A DNA stretch of 64,000 nt from contig CM073887.1 of the NCBI GenBank assembly GCA_037176705.1, forward strand, positions 22,695,501 to 22,759,500, given 5' to 3'. The notes below the pieces were generated by a model. That model saw only the letters and a list, made by a program, of their open reading frames with translations, was not told where the DNA came from and ran no database searches. The DNA comes from Molossus alvarezi (Eukaryota; Chordata; Mammalia; Chiroptera; Molossidae). Shown piece by piece: positions 45,380 to 57,645 of this stretch (the stretch's first letter is position 1; each line of letters starts with the position of its first letter). The translations under genes were made by a program, and so were the position numbers.

Positions 45380-46399
45380 TATATGCAATAATCAATTTCA
45401 AATACCATTGATCTAAAATATTCCAAGATAGTTCCATCCAGTCAGGGAATTGTTTGTGGGTAACTTTAATTTTATTTTGGTATATTTTGCCATATTTTTC
45501 AACTTTGCAATAAATTAACTTTAATACTTTTATTATCCAAACAAGTGGTTCTTTTAAGCTCTTGAAATGTGCATCTCTTCAATACTCGAAGTAAAACTGA
45601 AGAAAAACAATTAAGATCATTCATTTAAAAAACTGAGTGCCCATACTCCAAGAACGGTTCCTGCCCAGATTTCAGCCTCCTCGGCTCTCTCCCTCACCCA
45701 GCAGAGGCAGTCACTCATTCACACTGAATACTCACATAGATCAGCCGTACCTAGTGTGTGAGATTTAGGCACTGAGCAGGTATTGGTCCAGGCACTTTGT
45801 AAGTCCTGGAGGTAAAAAAGTAAACACAGAAGTTTTTACACGGTATTATAATTACATGTTTAATTACTTCCCCAATATAATGTGAACCCCATGAGGCCAG
45901 GGACCATAAATGCTAAGTCAGATTTCTGAAGGAGGTGATAATTAAAGAGCTTAGCACATAGAGGAAAGGTAGAGTAAGGAAGAGGATTTTGCCAGAAAAT
46001 AAATAAATAAAAAGAAGTGGGAAGGCAAGAGAAGACTGTGTTTGAAAAGTTCTGTTTGCTGGGAGAGAGAACAACAGGAGCAAGGAAATGGAGAGAGACC
46101 CATCCAAATGGGATTTGTAAGTCACAGTAATTTAGACTTAACTCTAAAGTCCAGGAGAACCAATGGAGAGTTTTAAGTGGCTTGATCAGATCTGTGCATT
46201 CCCAAACCAGACACTGGACTAAAGGCAAGATCTGACTGAAAATGGAGCACCTCATTTAGAAGCTACAGCCTAAACCCAAGAGTATAAAACTTGAGTCTAT
46301 AGTAGACTGAACTTGGATGGGGGTGGGAATGGAAATCTTAATTTTTACTGATCTCTATTTGAAATTTAGGAATTCCTCTAGTTATAAAAGTAGGCAATA

Positions 46400-46627
46400 G
46401 CCCTGGCCAGTTTAGCTCAGCGGTTACAGCGTCGGCTTGCAGACCGGAGAGTACTGGGTCCATTTCCCGCTAAGGGCATGTACCTCAGTTGCAGTTTGCC
46501 CCTAGCCCCAGTTGGGGTCGTGTGGGTGGCAACCAGTCGATGTGTGTCTGTCACATCAATGTTTCTCTCTCTCTTCCCTCCCGCTCTGTGTGAAGATAAA
46601 TGCCAAAAATAAAAAAATTAAAAAATT
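46400..46627 (+). mobile_element. type A VES SINE
   Basis: TSD AAAGTAGGCAATA at about 46387-46399 and 46629-46641. It lacks the GTCCTCGGGTGAGG box, ending ATAAATGCCAAAAATAAA. Confidence 0.9.
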
Positions 46628-46641
46628 TAAAGTAGGCAATA

Positions 46642-48191
46642 AACCACAGTACTATTAACAATGTCTGTGACTTTACAACCATCAGGAACTAGATATTTTC
46701 ATAATACCTTCCTGTTATTATGGACATCTCAAATATTGTTTATCCCCATCACTAGTGAAATCATAGTAGTTATTACACCCATTGCCGGACCTTATTATAA
46801 ACAGATTAATAAATACATAAATTTCACTTGTATTTTAAATATTCCGATAACTGCACTGCAATTGTTGTTTCCTGCTTTATACAGATAAAAACATTCCTCC
46901 CTGAAAGGGTTCATTGGCTTTACCAGTGGACAAAGGGGGATGTGGCACAAAAACAACTTCAAATCCCTCAAGTTCTACTGAAATACCTATGACTCCTCTC
47001 TGACCTACACCTACTTGCACAGTCTATTCTGCTTCAAATGCCAGTTCTTTTCTTCACTCTAAGACTAATAGCTCAGGATTCCCTGCACTCACCCCCATTC
47101 CCACTTAGGTGTCCTTTCTGTGTACTATCGTGACAACCTGCTTTTATCCCAAACATAGTATTTACCACATGGACCCCGAATCCCACAATTTAACATTTGA
47201 AGTTTTAAATATCACAAGTGGCCTTGAAACTGCAGGACATGTAGTAATTTGTCAGTCTGCTGAGGCAGGCAATAGGATTGTTGCTGCTGAGATGGAGTCA
47301 CTGAGCCAGTCAGGAGACTGACCACCCAGGGTCCACATTTCTACATGATGTTATTCATTGCCTACAACAATGCTATACATAAAGCTATTTTACCCCATTT
47401 ACAGATAAAGAATTTGATGAAATCACAAATTAGAGTAGAATTAGAGGATCTGGAGATTGTTAAAGGTCTTCATTCACATTTCTTTCATCTACTATATTGT
47501 TTCTGACTCAGCCATAAGGAAGTGAGCCCCCTGAAGGTAAGGACTATGTCTTTTATCTTGATACCCTTAGGGCACATAATGGGTCTGACAATAAGTATGT
47601 GCTCAATGAATAGTTTCCTGATTAATAAGAGGAGGAGTCCTAAGAATTCTACCTTCCCTCACTGAAAGGGAATTTCCCAGAGGTCATAGTATCTAACTTG
47701 ATCCCACTGAATTCCCAGACCTAGAAAAGTACCTGGCTCATAAAAAGTGAACATATTTATTCACTGTTTGTCTAACTCTACTTAGATTTGTGTTTGATAC
47801 CTGACACACATTTTTTTAAACTGAAAGTTGATTATAAATGTCTTTGAATGGTAAAATAATGTACAAGTGTAAATAAGACCAATTTTATAGATAATTAATA
47901 ATTATTTTCCATTTTTAACTTTTATACTCTTTGGAATAACTTCACCATTAGTCTTCTTGATTATTACAGGAAGTTTTTACTTATAAAATATGGGGATAGA
48001 AACCTATATTTTGATTTGGCTATTAATCATCTGTAAACCTACAACTGGTACATACAGGTAAGTGTACCTTCATATAATCATATTTTTCCTTAGGTCCAAA
48101 TATAATTAAAATAATACTATTCAATTTATTAGTTTTTTCAGACTAATACTTTATCTTACAGAATTAAAAAAAATTGAGGCAAACATAAATA
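46642..48191. other. intergenic DNA, mostly unassigned
   Basis: Apart from the L2 end at 47510, no repeat or gene was recognised. Confidence 0.5.
47510..47625 (+). repeat. L2 3'-end fragment
   Basis: GAGCCCCCTGAAGGTAAGGA and GGGCACATAATGGGTCTGAC with GTGCTCAATGAATAG match the L2 end. Confidence 0.6.
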
Positions 48192-48205
48192 TATCCAGGG
48201 AAACT

Positions 48206-48331
48206 TTTTAAAAAATTTATTTATTTATTATTATTATTATTTTTTTGGTACATGCCCTTAGTGGGAACTGAACCTGGGACTCTCTGGTCCACAGGCCAAC
48301 GCTCCAACCGCTGAGCCAAACCAGCCAGGGC
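48206..48331 (-). mobile_element. head-only VES SINE, 85-bp body plus A-rich tail
   Basis: The body (48247-48331) is exactly 85 bp and stops at CATGTACC. The tail (48206-48246) is AAAT/AAT-rich. TSD TATCCAGGGAAACT at 48192-48205 and 48332-48345. Confidence 0.92.
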
Positions 48332-49149
48332 TATCCAGGGAAACTCTTAATGAAACTTTTATTATATTAAACTGTAGAATTTACTTAGGCTTACGATTTG
48401 ATTTTGAGAGGGATGAAATTTTATGGTAGTATTAGGTCAAAGAAAGAAGGGTACATCTTTTTCCATGTCTAGAATGTGTTAAGCATAAAAAGTGTCCTAT
48501 CTCAAAATGCATCCCTTCCTGACCCATCCAGAAATAGACACATGAGATCCAAATGTGAAATGTACAAATTTCTACTTTAAAGTTCTTGTCCTTTTCCCTC
48601 ATTAGCTTCAGTTGAACTGAGCTTGTTCAGATAGTCACTAATAAGTATGTGCCCCATGTATATTTAGAAGCCACCTTGCAGAGGCTTTTGTTTTTGCCAC
48701 TGTGGATTTCCAATAGCATTTCAGTGACTGTTTCTGACATGTCACAAGAGCCCAGCTTTGTAAAATTAATCACTTTCAATTTTATAATAGTGAATTTTCA
48801 TGTCTCCAGGGATGCCGTAAGCGTTTGGTACTGTTTCTTTACATATTGTGCAATAAAAATTTACTAATGATTTTTAAAACAATTTATATTAATAGAAGAA
48901 AAATAAATAAAAAGAAAAAAGATCAAAATTTATGTCAATATATGGATAACATGTAATAAAGGAAAACAGCTTTAGTACTTCTTTGTAAATTTGGGGATAC
49001 ACTGACAAATAGGAACATTTTATTGAATCCTAACACATCCTGAACCTACATATAAGTGGGGTGATAGAACGGGATCAAAATCATCTCCCATCTATGTTCT
49101 ACAACACCTAAAAAGTCAACAGTGGGATTAGTCAATAAAGGTTTTCTTT

Positions 49150-49403
49150 TCTTTTCTTTTTTTATCCTCACACAAGGACATTTTTATGTTTATATTCAAA
49201 TAGATCAGGAGGGAGATAGGAAGGAAGAGAGAGAGAGAAACATTGACATGAGAGGGACACATCGAGTGGTTGTGACCCACACGACCCCAATCAGGGCCGG
49301 GGACAAACCTGCAACCGAGGTACATGCTCTTAGTGGGAACCGAACCTGGGACTCTGTGTTCGGTGGGCTGACGCTCTAACCGCTGAGCCAAACCAGCCAG
49401 GGC
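49150..49403 (-). mobile_element. type A VES SINE at a reused target
   Basis: Left TSD at 49131-49149 (GTCAATAAAGGTTTTCTTT). A 26-bp T-rich stretch separates its head from the next TSD copy. Confidence 0.9.
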
Positions 49404-49448
49404 AAATCTTTTTTATTTTTTATTTTTATGTCAATAAAGGTTTTCTTT

Positions 49449-49713
49449 TTTTAAAAATTTTTTTTTTTTATCCTCACCCGAGGACATTTTTTTTTTTTTG
49501 CATTTTTTGTTCAGACAGAGTGGGAGGGAGAGAGAGGAAGAGAGAGAAAGAGAAACATCGACGCGAAGGGACACATCGAGTGGTTGCCACCCACACGACC
49601 AACCAGGGCCGGGGACAAACTGCAACCGAGGCACGTGCCCTTAGCGGGAACCGAACCCGGGTCTCTCTGTACCGCAGGCCAACACTCTAACCGCTGAGCC
49701 AAACCGGCCAGGG
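49449..49713 (-). mobile_element. type A VES SINE, second at the same target
   Basis: TSD copies at 49430-49448 and 49714-49729 (CAATAAAGGTTTTCTT). Less diverged than its neighbour, so the later arrival. Confidence 0.92.
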
Positions 49714-50263
49714 CAATAAAGGTTTTCTTAGCACACAAATATTTTCACTGTGTCAAGTCACTCTGTTAACGTTATCTATGAATTCATTATTACTCCCATC
49801 ATCTAGGAGAAACTATGACCCTGAAGAAATGGCACGCGTTAACAGGTAAGTTTTTATGGAGATTAAGTTCTGCTAGAGAAAAAGGCCCACCTCTTGATAT
49901 TACAAAGTAGACACCCAGCATAGCCAGCAATGAATACTTCACCATCTTTCTCTAGAGAGTTCCAGTCTCAAAGAATAGTGACTTTGAGTTGGGAAAGAGG
50001 TAAAGAAATTTAGCAGTTAGTCAAACCTCACAAGTATGCCTTGTTAAGTGATGATTCTAAAAGTCAAATCCCAAAAGTTCCCACCCATAGGACAAAAGAG
50101 GTAAAGATTTAGTTCAGATCTAAAGAATATTATAATCTTATAACTAAACAATATTAAGTAAATTAAGAAAACATTTCCTAAATCTGTTAGGATAACAGAT
50201 CAAACAGAGGCATTCATTTCACTCTCCTTCCCAGTACCACCAAAACTAAAGAAGTACAGGGAA

Positions 50264-50508
50264 GCCCTGGCCGATTTGGCTTAGTGGTTAGAGTGTCAGC
50301 CCGTGGACTGGAGAGGCCCAGTTTCGGGTCCCGCTAAGGGCACCTACCTCGGTTGCAGTTTGTCCTCAACATGTCGGTAGCAACCACTGGATGTGTCTCT
50401 CTCACATTGATGTTTCTCTCTCTCTTTTCCCCCCTCTCTCCCTCCTGCTCTATCTAAAGATAAATGTAAAAATGTCCTCAGGTGAGGATAAAAAAAAAAA
50501 AAAAAAAA
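50264..50508 (+). mobile_element. type A-like VES SINE followed by CAG units
   Basis: Head GGCCGATTTGGCTTAGTGG, end GTCCTCAGGTGAGGATAAAA, an A-run, then six AGC/CAG units at 50509-50527. Confidence 0.9.
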
Positions 50509-51294
50509 AGCAGCAGCAGCAGCAGCACAAGGAAAACAGCAGCATCAACATTTTGGAAGTTGGGAACAAAACAGACCATTAGTAACTGACTTAGATCCAA
50601 AAAAAACCTGAATCCCAAGACATCAGTGGGAAAACTAATAACCAACTCAATTTATTCTACAGGATCTTCAAAAGACATGGAAAGTAGCTGCCACAGGAAC
50701 TTATGGAACTTGCAGTTAGGAAGACTTTAGTAAAAGCAGTTTGATCTCCCCTCTTCCAATGGGGAGCAATTACTCTTTCTCAAGGTTAGTGATAAATCAG
50801 ACATTTATTCTCTGAAGAAGGTAAAACTTAGGTCCCTAGACTATGAAAGTGCCCGGCACAGTTGAGGGAGATAGGTTTTGAATTCCAAACAGTAACTTTA
50901 TGCATAATGAATACTTACTGCAGAAACTCCCATCCCCCTTCCCTTACTTGGAGCCCAGAATGCCAGCAGCCGGGCATTTATCCACCTGGCAGATTAGGTG
51001 TCTCTTTCCTGGTGACTCTAACTCAATAGTGAAACTTGCCCATTGAAGTTACCCTCCAGTGAAGTATAAGTCACTAAGCCCCATATTCAGCATATTCAGT
51101 GAATTTTTGGTCCCTCATACTTAATCATGGGGTTAAGTCCTCATGCTTAATTGTAGGATTATAGAATCAAGGATTACGAGTTATTGAGGGAATCTTCTAA
51201 TGTGAAAGATACAGACAAATACAAACAGAAAAAGAGCAACTTAGAAGAATCAAAGACTATTCAGAGAGAAAAATATTTTAAAAAAGAAAAAAAT

Positions 51295-51525
51295 GGCCCA
51301 ACCGGTGTGGCTGAGTGGTTAAGTGTCGACCCATGCACCAAGAGGTCGCCAGTTCAACTCCTCATCAGGGCACATGCCCAGGGTGTGGGCTCAATCCCCA
51401 CTGGGGAGCATGCAAGAGGCAGCTGATGGATGTTCTCTCTCATTGATGTTTCTATCTCTCTCTCCTTCTCCCTCCCTCTCTCTCAAAAATCAATAAAGAA
51501 AAGCAAAAAAACAAAACAAAACAAA
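51295..51525 (+). mobile_element. type B VES SINE
   Basis: Head CCGGTGTGGCTGAGTGG, B box GCCAGTTCAACTCC, tail AAAATCAATAAAGAAAAG with AAAAC repeats. Confidence 0.9.
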
Positions 51526-51912
51526 ACAAACTTATTCTGTTAAAAATAAAGAAAAAGAAAAAGAAGTCATTAATATCTTTAGAGTTAATTTTTAAAAAAA
51601 CATAATATCCATGTAACAAGAATAGGATGCCACAGAACAGTAACTCTCAGAGAACAACAACAAAAAGTCTTTGAGATTTAAAAGCTTGTTAGATGACGAA
51701 AAAGCAGAAAAACCTTAAGAGATGGGTTTGAAAGTAAAGTTGAAAAAAGCATTCCTGAAAGTAGTACAGAAAAAAACAGACATAGAAAATAGAAAAAAGA
51801 TTAGAAAACCAAAGGGACAGAAAAAGTAGAACAAATGAAAATCAGCAAAATAATTCATGAAAAATTACAAGTTTAAGGACTTAAGTTTTCAGATTAAAAG
51901 AACCCACCAAAA

Positions 51913-52113
51913 ACTCTGGTTGGTGAGGCTCAGTGGGTTGGGCATCCTCCTGTGCACCAAAAATTTGCTGGTTCAATTCCTGATCAGGGCACATGCCTGG
52001 GTTGCAGGCTGGATCCCCATAAGGGGCATGCAGGAGACAGTCAATCAATGCTTTGTTCTCACACTGTTTCTCTCTCTCCCTCTCCCTTCCTCTCTCTCTA
52101 GAAGTCAAATATA
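51913..52113 (+). mobile_element. type B-like VES SINE
   Basis: TSD AAAGAACCCACCAA / AAAGAACCTACCAA just outside both ends. Confidence 0.86.
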
Positions 52114-53401
52114 AAAGAACCTACCAAGAGCCAAGGAAAACTGATGAAGATGGATTCATAATAAGTCACCCATTGTGAAATTTCTGAACACCCAGACAAA
52201 GAAATAACTCTACTAGTTTTCAGGGAAAAGAAAAGTAAACAAGTTGGTTACACACAAAGGATAAAGAAACACAACAGTTTTGGACTTCTCAGCTGCAGCA
52301 CTAGAAGCAAGAAGATAGGATTTCAAGAAGCAAAAGAAATGCATTAAAATTTTTCTCCAACATAGAATCTTATCCTCAGAAATTATCAATCAAGAATGAG
52401 GATTGAACAAAGATATTTTCAGACCTTCAAGGTCTCAGAGAATTTATTTCCCATGTATCTTAAGAAGTGACTAGAGAATGTGCTCCACCAAAAACGTAGA
52501 CTACACCAAGAAAGAGGAAGCTATGCAATACAGGAAGTTAGTGCTCCAACAGAGGGGAAGGGAAATCCCAGATGATAGCTGTGTCCCACACATAAGGGTA
52601 ACCAGTCCACCTGGGCCAGTACAATTCAAGAATGAGACATAATCAGCACTGTCATCACCTGAGAATACAGTACCTGGGTGAGCCTGACCCAGGTACTTTT
52701 CTATGTTTGGTTTGTCTTGACCATATATTGATAAAGTTCTGCTCTGCTTTTCATCTGAGGACAGTTATTTCACCCCAAAAGATTTTGGTTTGACTTACTC
52801 CTAAAACCTAGAGATAAGACATGGGACTTAAAAGTAGAAACTAAAGAGCAACCTTCCCTGTCTGATCAAACTTCAGCTGTGTAAATAGTACCTGATTCAC
52901 ACTACATCCAAGTCAGATGGGGTGAATTCTAATAAGCTCTCTGTCCCCAGGGATTACAACAGAGAAACTCTCTTATAAACTCTCAGAGGAGTTGAAACCA
53001 GACTATGACCCAGAGACTCTGTTCAGCATATTTTTTCCTGATAGCCTTCAACAGTGATGACAATATTGCTTTTTCCTTATACAACTAGGTTTTTGATTGC
53101 TGCTCTAGTTTTCAAAACTAAATAAATATTCTTTAGGAATATATATGCTGATGTGGGGTTTTGGGGAAAGCAAATGAACAGAGGACACAAAATCAAAATA
53201 ATAGGTGCCTCTTTGGAGAAAGTGATGTGATGGAAAGAGGCACACAGAGCATCAGTACTAGTAATGCTATTTCTTCACACAGGCGGTGTGTACACAAATT
53301 TATCATGATTATTTGTAGTTTATAAACTGTTCCTGAAATAGGCATTTTATTAAACTTATTTAATTGCATTTTATTAAAAATACTTCTATTTTATAACCAA
53401 C
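52114..53401. other. intergenic DNA, no feature
   Basis: Unique-looking with no long open frame. May be an old decayed element. Confidence 0.5.
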
Positions 53402-53418
53402 TTTGATTTCAGATTTTT

Positions 53419-53448
53419 TTTTTTTTTTTTTTTTTTTTTAAAGCCAAA

Positions 53449-53490
<42 letters not shown>

Positions 53491-53708
53491 CCTCACCTGA
53501 GGACATTTTTCCATTTTTTGTTCAGGTAGAGTGGGAGGGAGAGAGAGGAACAGAGATGTGAAAGGAACACATCGAGTGGCTGCCACCCGCACAACCAACC
53601 AGGGCCAGGGACAAACTGCAACCGAGGTACGCGCCCTTAGCGGGAACCGAACCAGGGTCTCTCAGGACTGCAGGCCGCCGCTCTAACCGCTGAGCCAAAC
53701 CGGCCAGG
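53419..53708 (-). mobile_element. type A VES SINE with a two-part poly(A) tail
   Basis: TSD TTTGATTTCAGATTTT / CTTGATTTCAGATTTT at about 53402-53418 and from 53709. The tail, read on minus, is a run of about 38 A, then GAGTTTGGCTTT, then about 26 A. Confidence 0.9.
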
Positions 53709-54165
53709 GCTTGATTTCAGATTTTAATAAAATCTTAAGTGTTTATAAAACTTCATTTCTCCTGCTGCAACTTTTTGTTTCAAATAAAAGCATTTAGACA
53801 AAAAAAAAAATGAAAAACCTCATTTCTCCTATATTCATGAAACATCCCACTCAAACAGAAATCAAATGATATAACTGCTATGTAGAAGACAGAAAGCAAT
53901 TTTCTCCCAAATAAGCATAATGGAACATGTTTTGTACTAAGTTTTCTTTTCCCTTGACTGGCAATATACTTGGTTATACTATAAATATAAAAATTTTGGA
54001 ATATTTGCTCAATATTTGAATAGTTCCATAAGAAGCTATTCAAATACATATCAACTAAATTAATAACCACATTATTTGATTAGATAATTTAATAAACATA
54101 TGATAAAATCAGAAGATCTAATGTTGCCACTAATTTACCAATCTCAAGACCATTTACCCTTTTTA

Positions 54166-54433
54166 TTTTTTTAAATTTAGTTAGCCTATTTTTGTAATCC
54201 TCACCTGAGGATATTTTTCCATTTATCTTCAAATACAGTGGGAAGGAGGGGGAGAGGGAGAGGGAGAGAGAGAGAGAGAGAGAGAGAGAAACATTGATTG
54301 GTTTCCTCCTGCATGGCCCAACCAGGGCCAGGGACAAACCACAACCAAGGTATATGCTCTTGACCGAAATCGAACCCATGACTCTTTGGTCCTCAGGCCG
54401 ACACTCTAATCACTGAGCCAAACTGGTCAGGGA
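54166..54433 (-). mobile_element. type A-like VES SINE
   Basis: TSD ATTTACCCTTTTTA at 54152-54165 and 54434-54447. Confidence 0.92.
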
Positions 54434-54630
54434 TATTTACCCTTTTTAAAATACTGAAGTATATATTTAGATTTATTTATAAATCAATTGTGGCAATCTT
54501 AAGTGAATCTCCTTACCTTTGGCTTTGAGACTAGCGGATGTAATACAGTGATATTTTGATGACCGTTTTGCATTATGATTTGTTTTATTTTTTTTCCTTG
54601 AATCATTGCTGTAGTCAGGTAAAGGGATTT

Positions 54631-54884
54631 TTTTATCCTCACCCGAGGACTTTTTTTTTTTTTTTTTTGCTTTTATTGTCAGAGCAGGAGGGAGAGAGGG
54701 AGGGAGAGAGGGAGGGAGAGAGAAACATCCACGTGAGAGAGACACATCAAGTGGTTGCCACACACGACCCCAACTGGGGCCAGGGACAAACTGCAACCGA
54801 GGTACATGCCCTTAGTGGGAACCAAACCCGGGACTCTCCAGTCCACGGGTGGACGCTCCAACTGCTGAGCCAAACCGGCCAGGG
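54631..54884 (-). mobile_element. type A VES SINE
   Basis: TSD CAGGTAAAGGGA / CAGGTAAAGGAA on the two sides. The GGGAGAGA purine motif is repeated several times. Confidence 0.92.
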
Positions 54885-55189
54885 CCAGGTAAAGGAATTT
54901 TACAAAGGTTCATAAGGCATGCAAATATTTTTCTGATTCGACTAAATATAAGCTATAGTTAAGAAAATTTTAATTTCCCTCTGGACACAGTGCTTCAGGC
55001 AAATACCTACTTTTACCTATGCCCAGGGGTTGTTTCATCACTCATGAAAACTGCAATTCGCCTTATACCTGAAAATTGCCAATTATGCCTACTTTTTCTT
55101 ATATGTACAGCAGTTGCAAAGTAAATGTTAATCTCAAACTAAAAATAAGTCAATTGCTGTAGTTATCAATAGTTAAGTACTTTATTTTT

Positions 55190-56340
55190 AAAATTTTATC
55201 TTCATTGTTTAAAGTATTACAGATCTCCCCCATTTCCCCCCATTAACCCCCTCCTCCCCACTCCTATCCCCCTCCTGCCTTCCCCACACTATTGTCTGTA
55301 TCCATTTGTTAGGCATATATGCATATAAATTCTTTGGTTTATCTCTTTCCACCCCTCCGCTCCCCTCCTCTCTGAGGCTCATCAGTCTAGCAATCAATTT
55401 GTACTTTCTAATCTCTTCACCTTTTTCACCCATCCCTCCAACCCCCTCCCCATCTGGCAACCAACAAAAACCTCTCTGTATCTATGAGTCTCTTTCTGTT
55501 CTGCTTGTTCATTTTGTTTGTAGATTCCATTGTTAATAGATATGTATTTATTGCCATTTTATTGTTCATATTTTCGTTCTTCTCCTTCAACATTTCATAT
55601 AATACTGGTTTGGTGGTGATGAACTCCTTTAGCCTTTTCTGGTCTGGGAAGCTCTTCATATGTCCATTGATTCTAAATAATAGCTTTGCAAGATAGAATA
55701 ATCTAAGGTTGCAGGTCCTTGCTTTTCTGAACTGAGTATTTCTTGCCACTCCCTTCTGGCCTACAAAGTTTCTTTTGAGAAATCAGCTGACAGTCTTATG
55801 GTAACTCCTTTGTGGGTCACTAACTGCTTTTCTTTTGCTGTTTTTTTTTTTTTTTTTTTATCCTCACCCGAGGACATTTTTCCATTTTTTGCACAGATAG
55901 AGTGGGAGGGAGAGAGAGGAAGAGAGAGAGGGAAACATCGATGTGAAAGGGACACATCGAGTGGCTGCCACCCGCACGACCAACCAGGGCCGGGGACAAA
56001 CTGCAACCAAGGTACGTGCCCTTAGCGGGAACCGAACCCGGGTCTCTCCGGACCACAGGCGGATGCTCTAACCGCTGAGCCAAACTGGCCAGGGCTTCTT
56101 TTGCTGTTTTTAAGATTCTCTCTTTGTCTTTAAACTTTTGCATTTTGATGATGATGTTTCTTGGTGTGGACCTCTTTGGGTTCATCTTGTTTGGGACTCA
56201 CTGTGCTTCCTGGACTTGTATGTCTGTTTCCTTCACCAAGTTAGGGAAGTTTTCTGTCATTATTGTTTCAAATAGGTTTTCAATTTCTTGTTCTTTCTCT
56301 TTTCCTTCTGGCACCTCCATGACACCAGTCCTGGAGGATT
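55190..56340 (-). mobile_element. L1 fragment(s), antisense, with a nested SINE
   Basis: Bases 55190-55345 read in reverse as the G-rich L1 3'UTR seen at 10300 and 24810. The following part (CTTCTGGCCTACAAAGTTTC, TCTTTGGGTTCATCTTGTTT) is also a known L1-associated stretch. The exact subregion is uncertain. The SINE at 55846-56095 splits it. A tiny VES end (ATATCCTCAGGTGAGGATTA) sits just after it at 56342-56361. Confidence 0.7.
55846..56095 (-). mobile_element. type A VES SINE nested in L1
   Basis: TSD TTCTTTTGCTGTTTTT at 55830-55845 and 56096-56111. Near-consensus. Confidence 0.95.
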
Positions 56341-56439
56341 ACATATCCTCAGGTGAGGATTACAAAGTACTAGCTAAAGTACTTTCCATATAAAAGCTCC
56401 TATTATTAAAAACTGAGGTCTTGCTAATTAACTAATTAA

Positions 56440-57440
56440 ACAAAATTTGAGTATCCACTATGTGCCAAGCACTGTAGTAAGACGTTTTTGATCTTTTTTT
56501 TTTTTTTTTTAATGTTTTTATTGATTACTTTTTTAGAGAGAGAGGAAGGGAGAAAGAAACATTAGTGAGAAAGAAGCATCAACATCCATTGACTGCCTCC
56601 TGCACACCCCCTACTGGGGATCTAGTTTGAAACCTGGGCATATGCCCTGACTGAGAATTGAACCAGTGACCTCTTAGTGCATAGGTCGACACTCAACCAT
56701 TGAACCACATTGGCCAGGGGATACTAGATGCTTTTGATACATCAGTGTATAAAACAGACAAAATCCCTGACCTCAGAGAGCTTATTTTCTAATGGGGGGC
56801 AGATAATAAAACTATAGGAGCATTATATAGCAAATAAGACAGTATGAAGAATGTGAAGAAAAATGTCGTAGGAAGGAATGTGTGTGTCATAAAAGTTATA
56901 ATTTTAAATAGGGTGGTTGAGGAAGGCCTTGCTGAAAAAATGGTATTTGAGCAGAGTTGGGTAATAAGGGCCTCAGATCTCAGAATATCTGGGAGAAGAG
57001 CATTTTATGCAGAGGGAACAGCAAGTACAAAGGCCCTGAGATGGGAGTATGCCTGGTGTGTTTGTGAAGAAGGCCAGTGTGACTAAAGTGGAATGAGTGA
57101 AGATTGTTGTAGATGACATCAGAAAATTAAGAGGCCTGATCATGGATGGCCTTGTAGGCCATTGTGAGGAGTGTGATGGAAAGCCATTGAGGAGTCTTAA
57201 ACAGAGAGGATGCATATGGTTGGCATAAATTTTTAAAGAGCTGCTCTTGCTGCTGGATTGAGAATAGGCGGAAGGCAGGGCAAAGGTCAAAGTACAAAGG
57301 CCAGTTAGAAGAATCCAGGCAACAATGATGACAGTTTTGACTGGGGTAGTAGCAGCGGAAGTGCTGAGAAGCAGTCAGATTCTGAATATAGTAGATTTTG
57401 AAGATAAAACTGATACGTTTTAGATGTAGAATATGAATAT
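56440..57440 (+). repeat. L2 LINE fragment, interrupted by a SINE
   Basis: Long L2 match by eye: CTATGTGCCAAGCACTGTAG, GAGGAAGGCCTTGCTGAAAA, AGCAAGTACAAAGGCCCTGA and CCTTGTAGGCCATTGTGAGG. Split at 56494-56726. No open frame. Confidence 0.82.
56494..56722 (-). mobile_element. type B VES SINE nested in L2
   Basis: Flanks TAAGACGTTTTTGAT and TAGATGCTTTTGAT are a diverged TSD. Confidence 0.86.
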
Positions 57441-57515
57441 ATATGTGTAAAAAACAAAAACAAAAACAAAAAAACCCAGAGAAGTTGAGGATACTTCTAA
57501 AGTAAATCACTGGGA

Positions 57516-57628
57516 GCCCTGGCCAGTTTTGCTCGGTGGTTGGAGCGTCAGCCTGCAGACCAGAGAGTCCCAGGTTCCATTCCCGCTAGAGACACGTACC
57601 TAAATAAATAAATAAACACATAAATAAT
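57516..57628 (+). mobile_element. head-only VES SINE, 85-bp body plus A-rich tail
   Basis: Body 57516-57600 is exactly 85 bp and stops at CACGTACC. The tail is AAAT/ACAT-rich. TSD AAAGTAAATCACTGGGA / AAAGTGAATGACTGGGA at 57499-57515 and 57629-57645. Confidence 0.92.
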
Positions 57629-57645
57629 AAAGTGAATGACTGGGA

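Noticed and set aside
45860..46255. 131-codon minus-strand frame
   Set aside because: Hydrophobic, AT-rich chance frame over a decayed L2-like stretch, with no recognised similarity.
50509..50540. CAG repeat after a SINE tail
   Set aside because: Six units in non-coding DNA, a chance microsatellite growing from the SINE tail.
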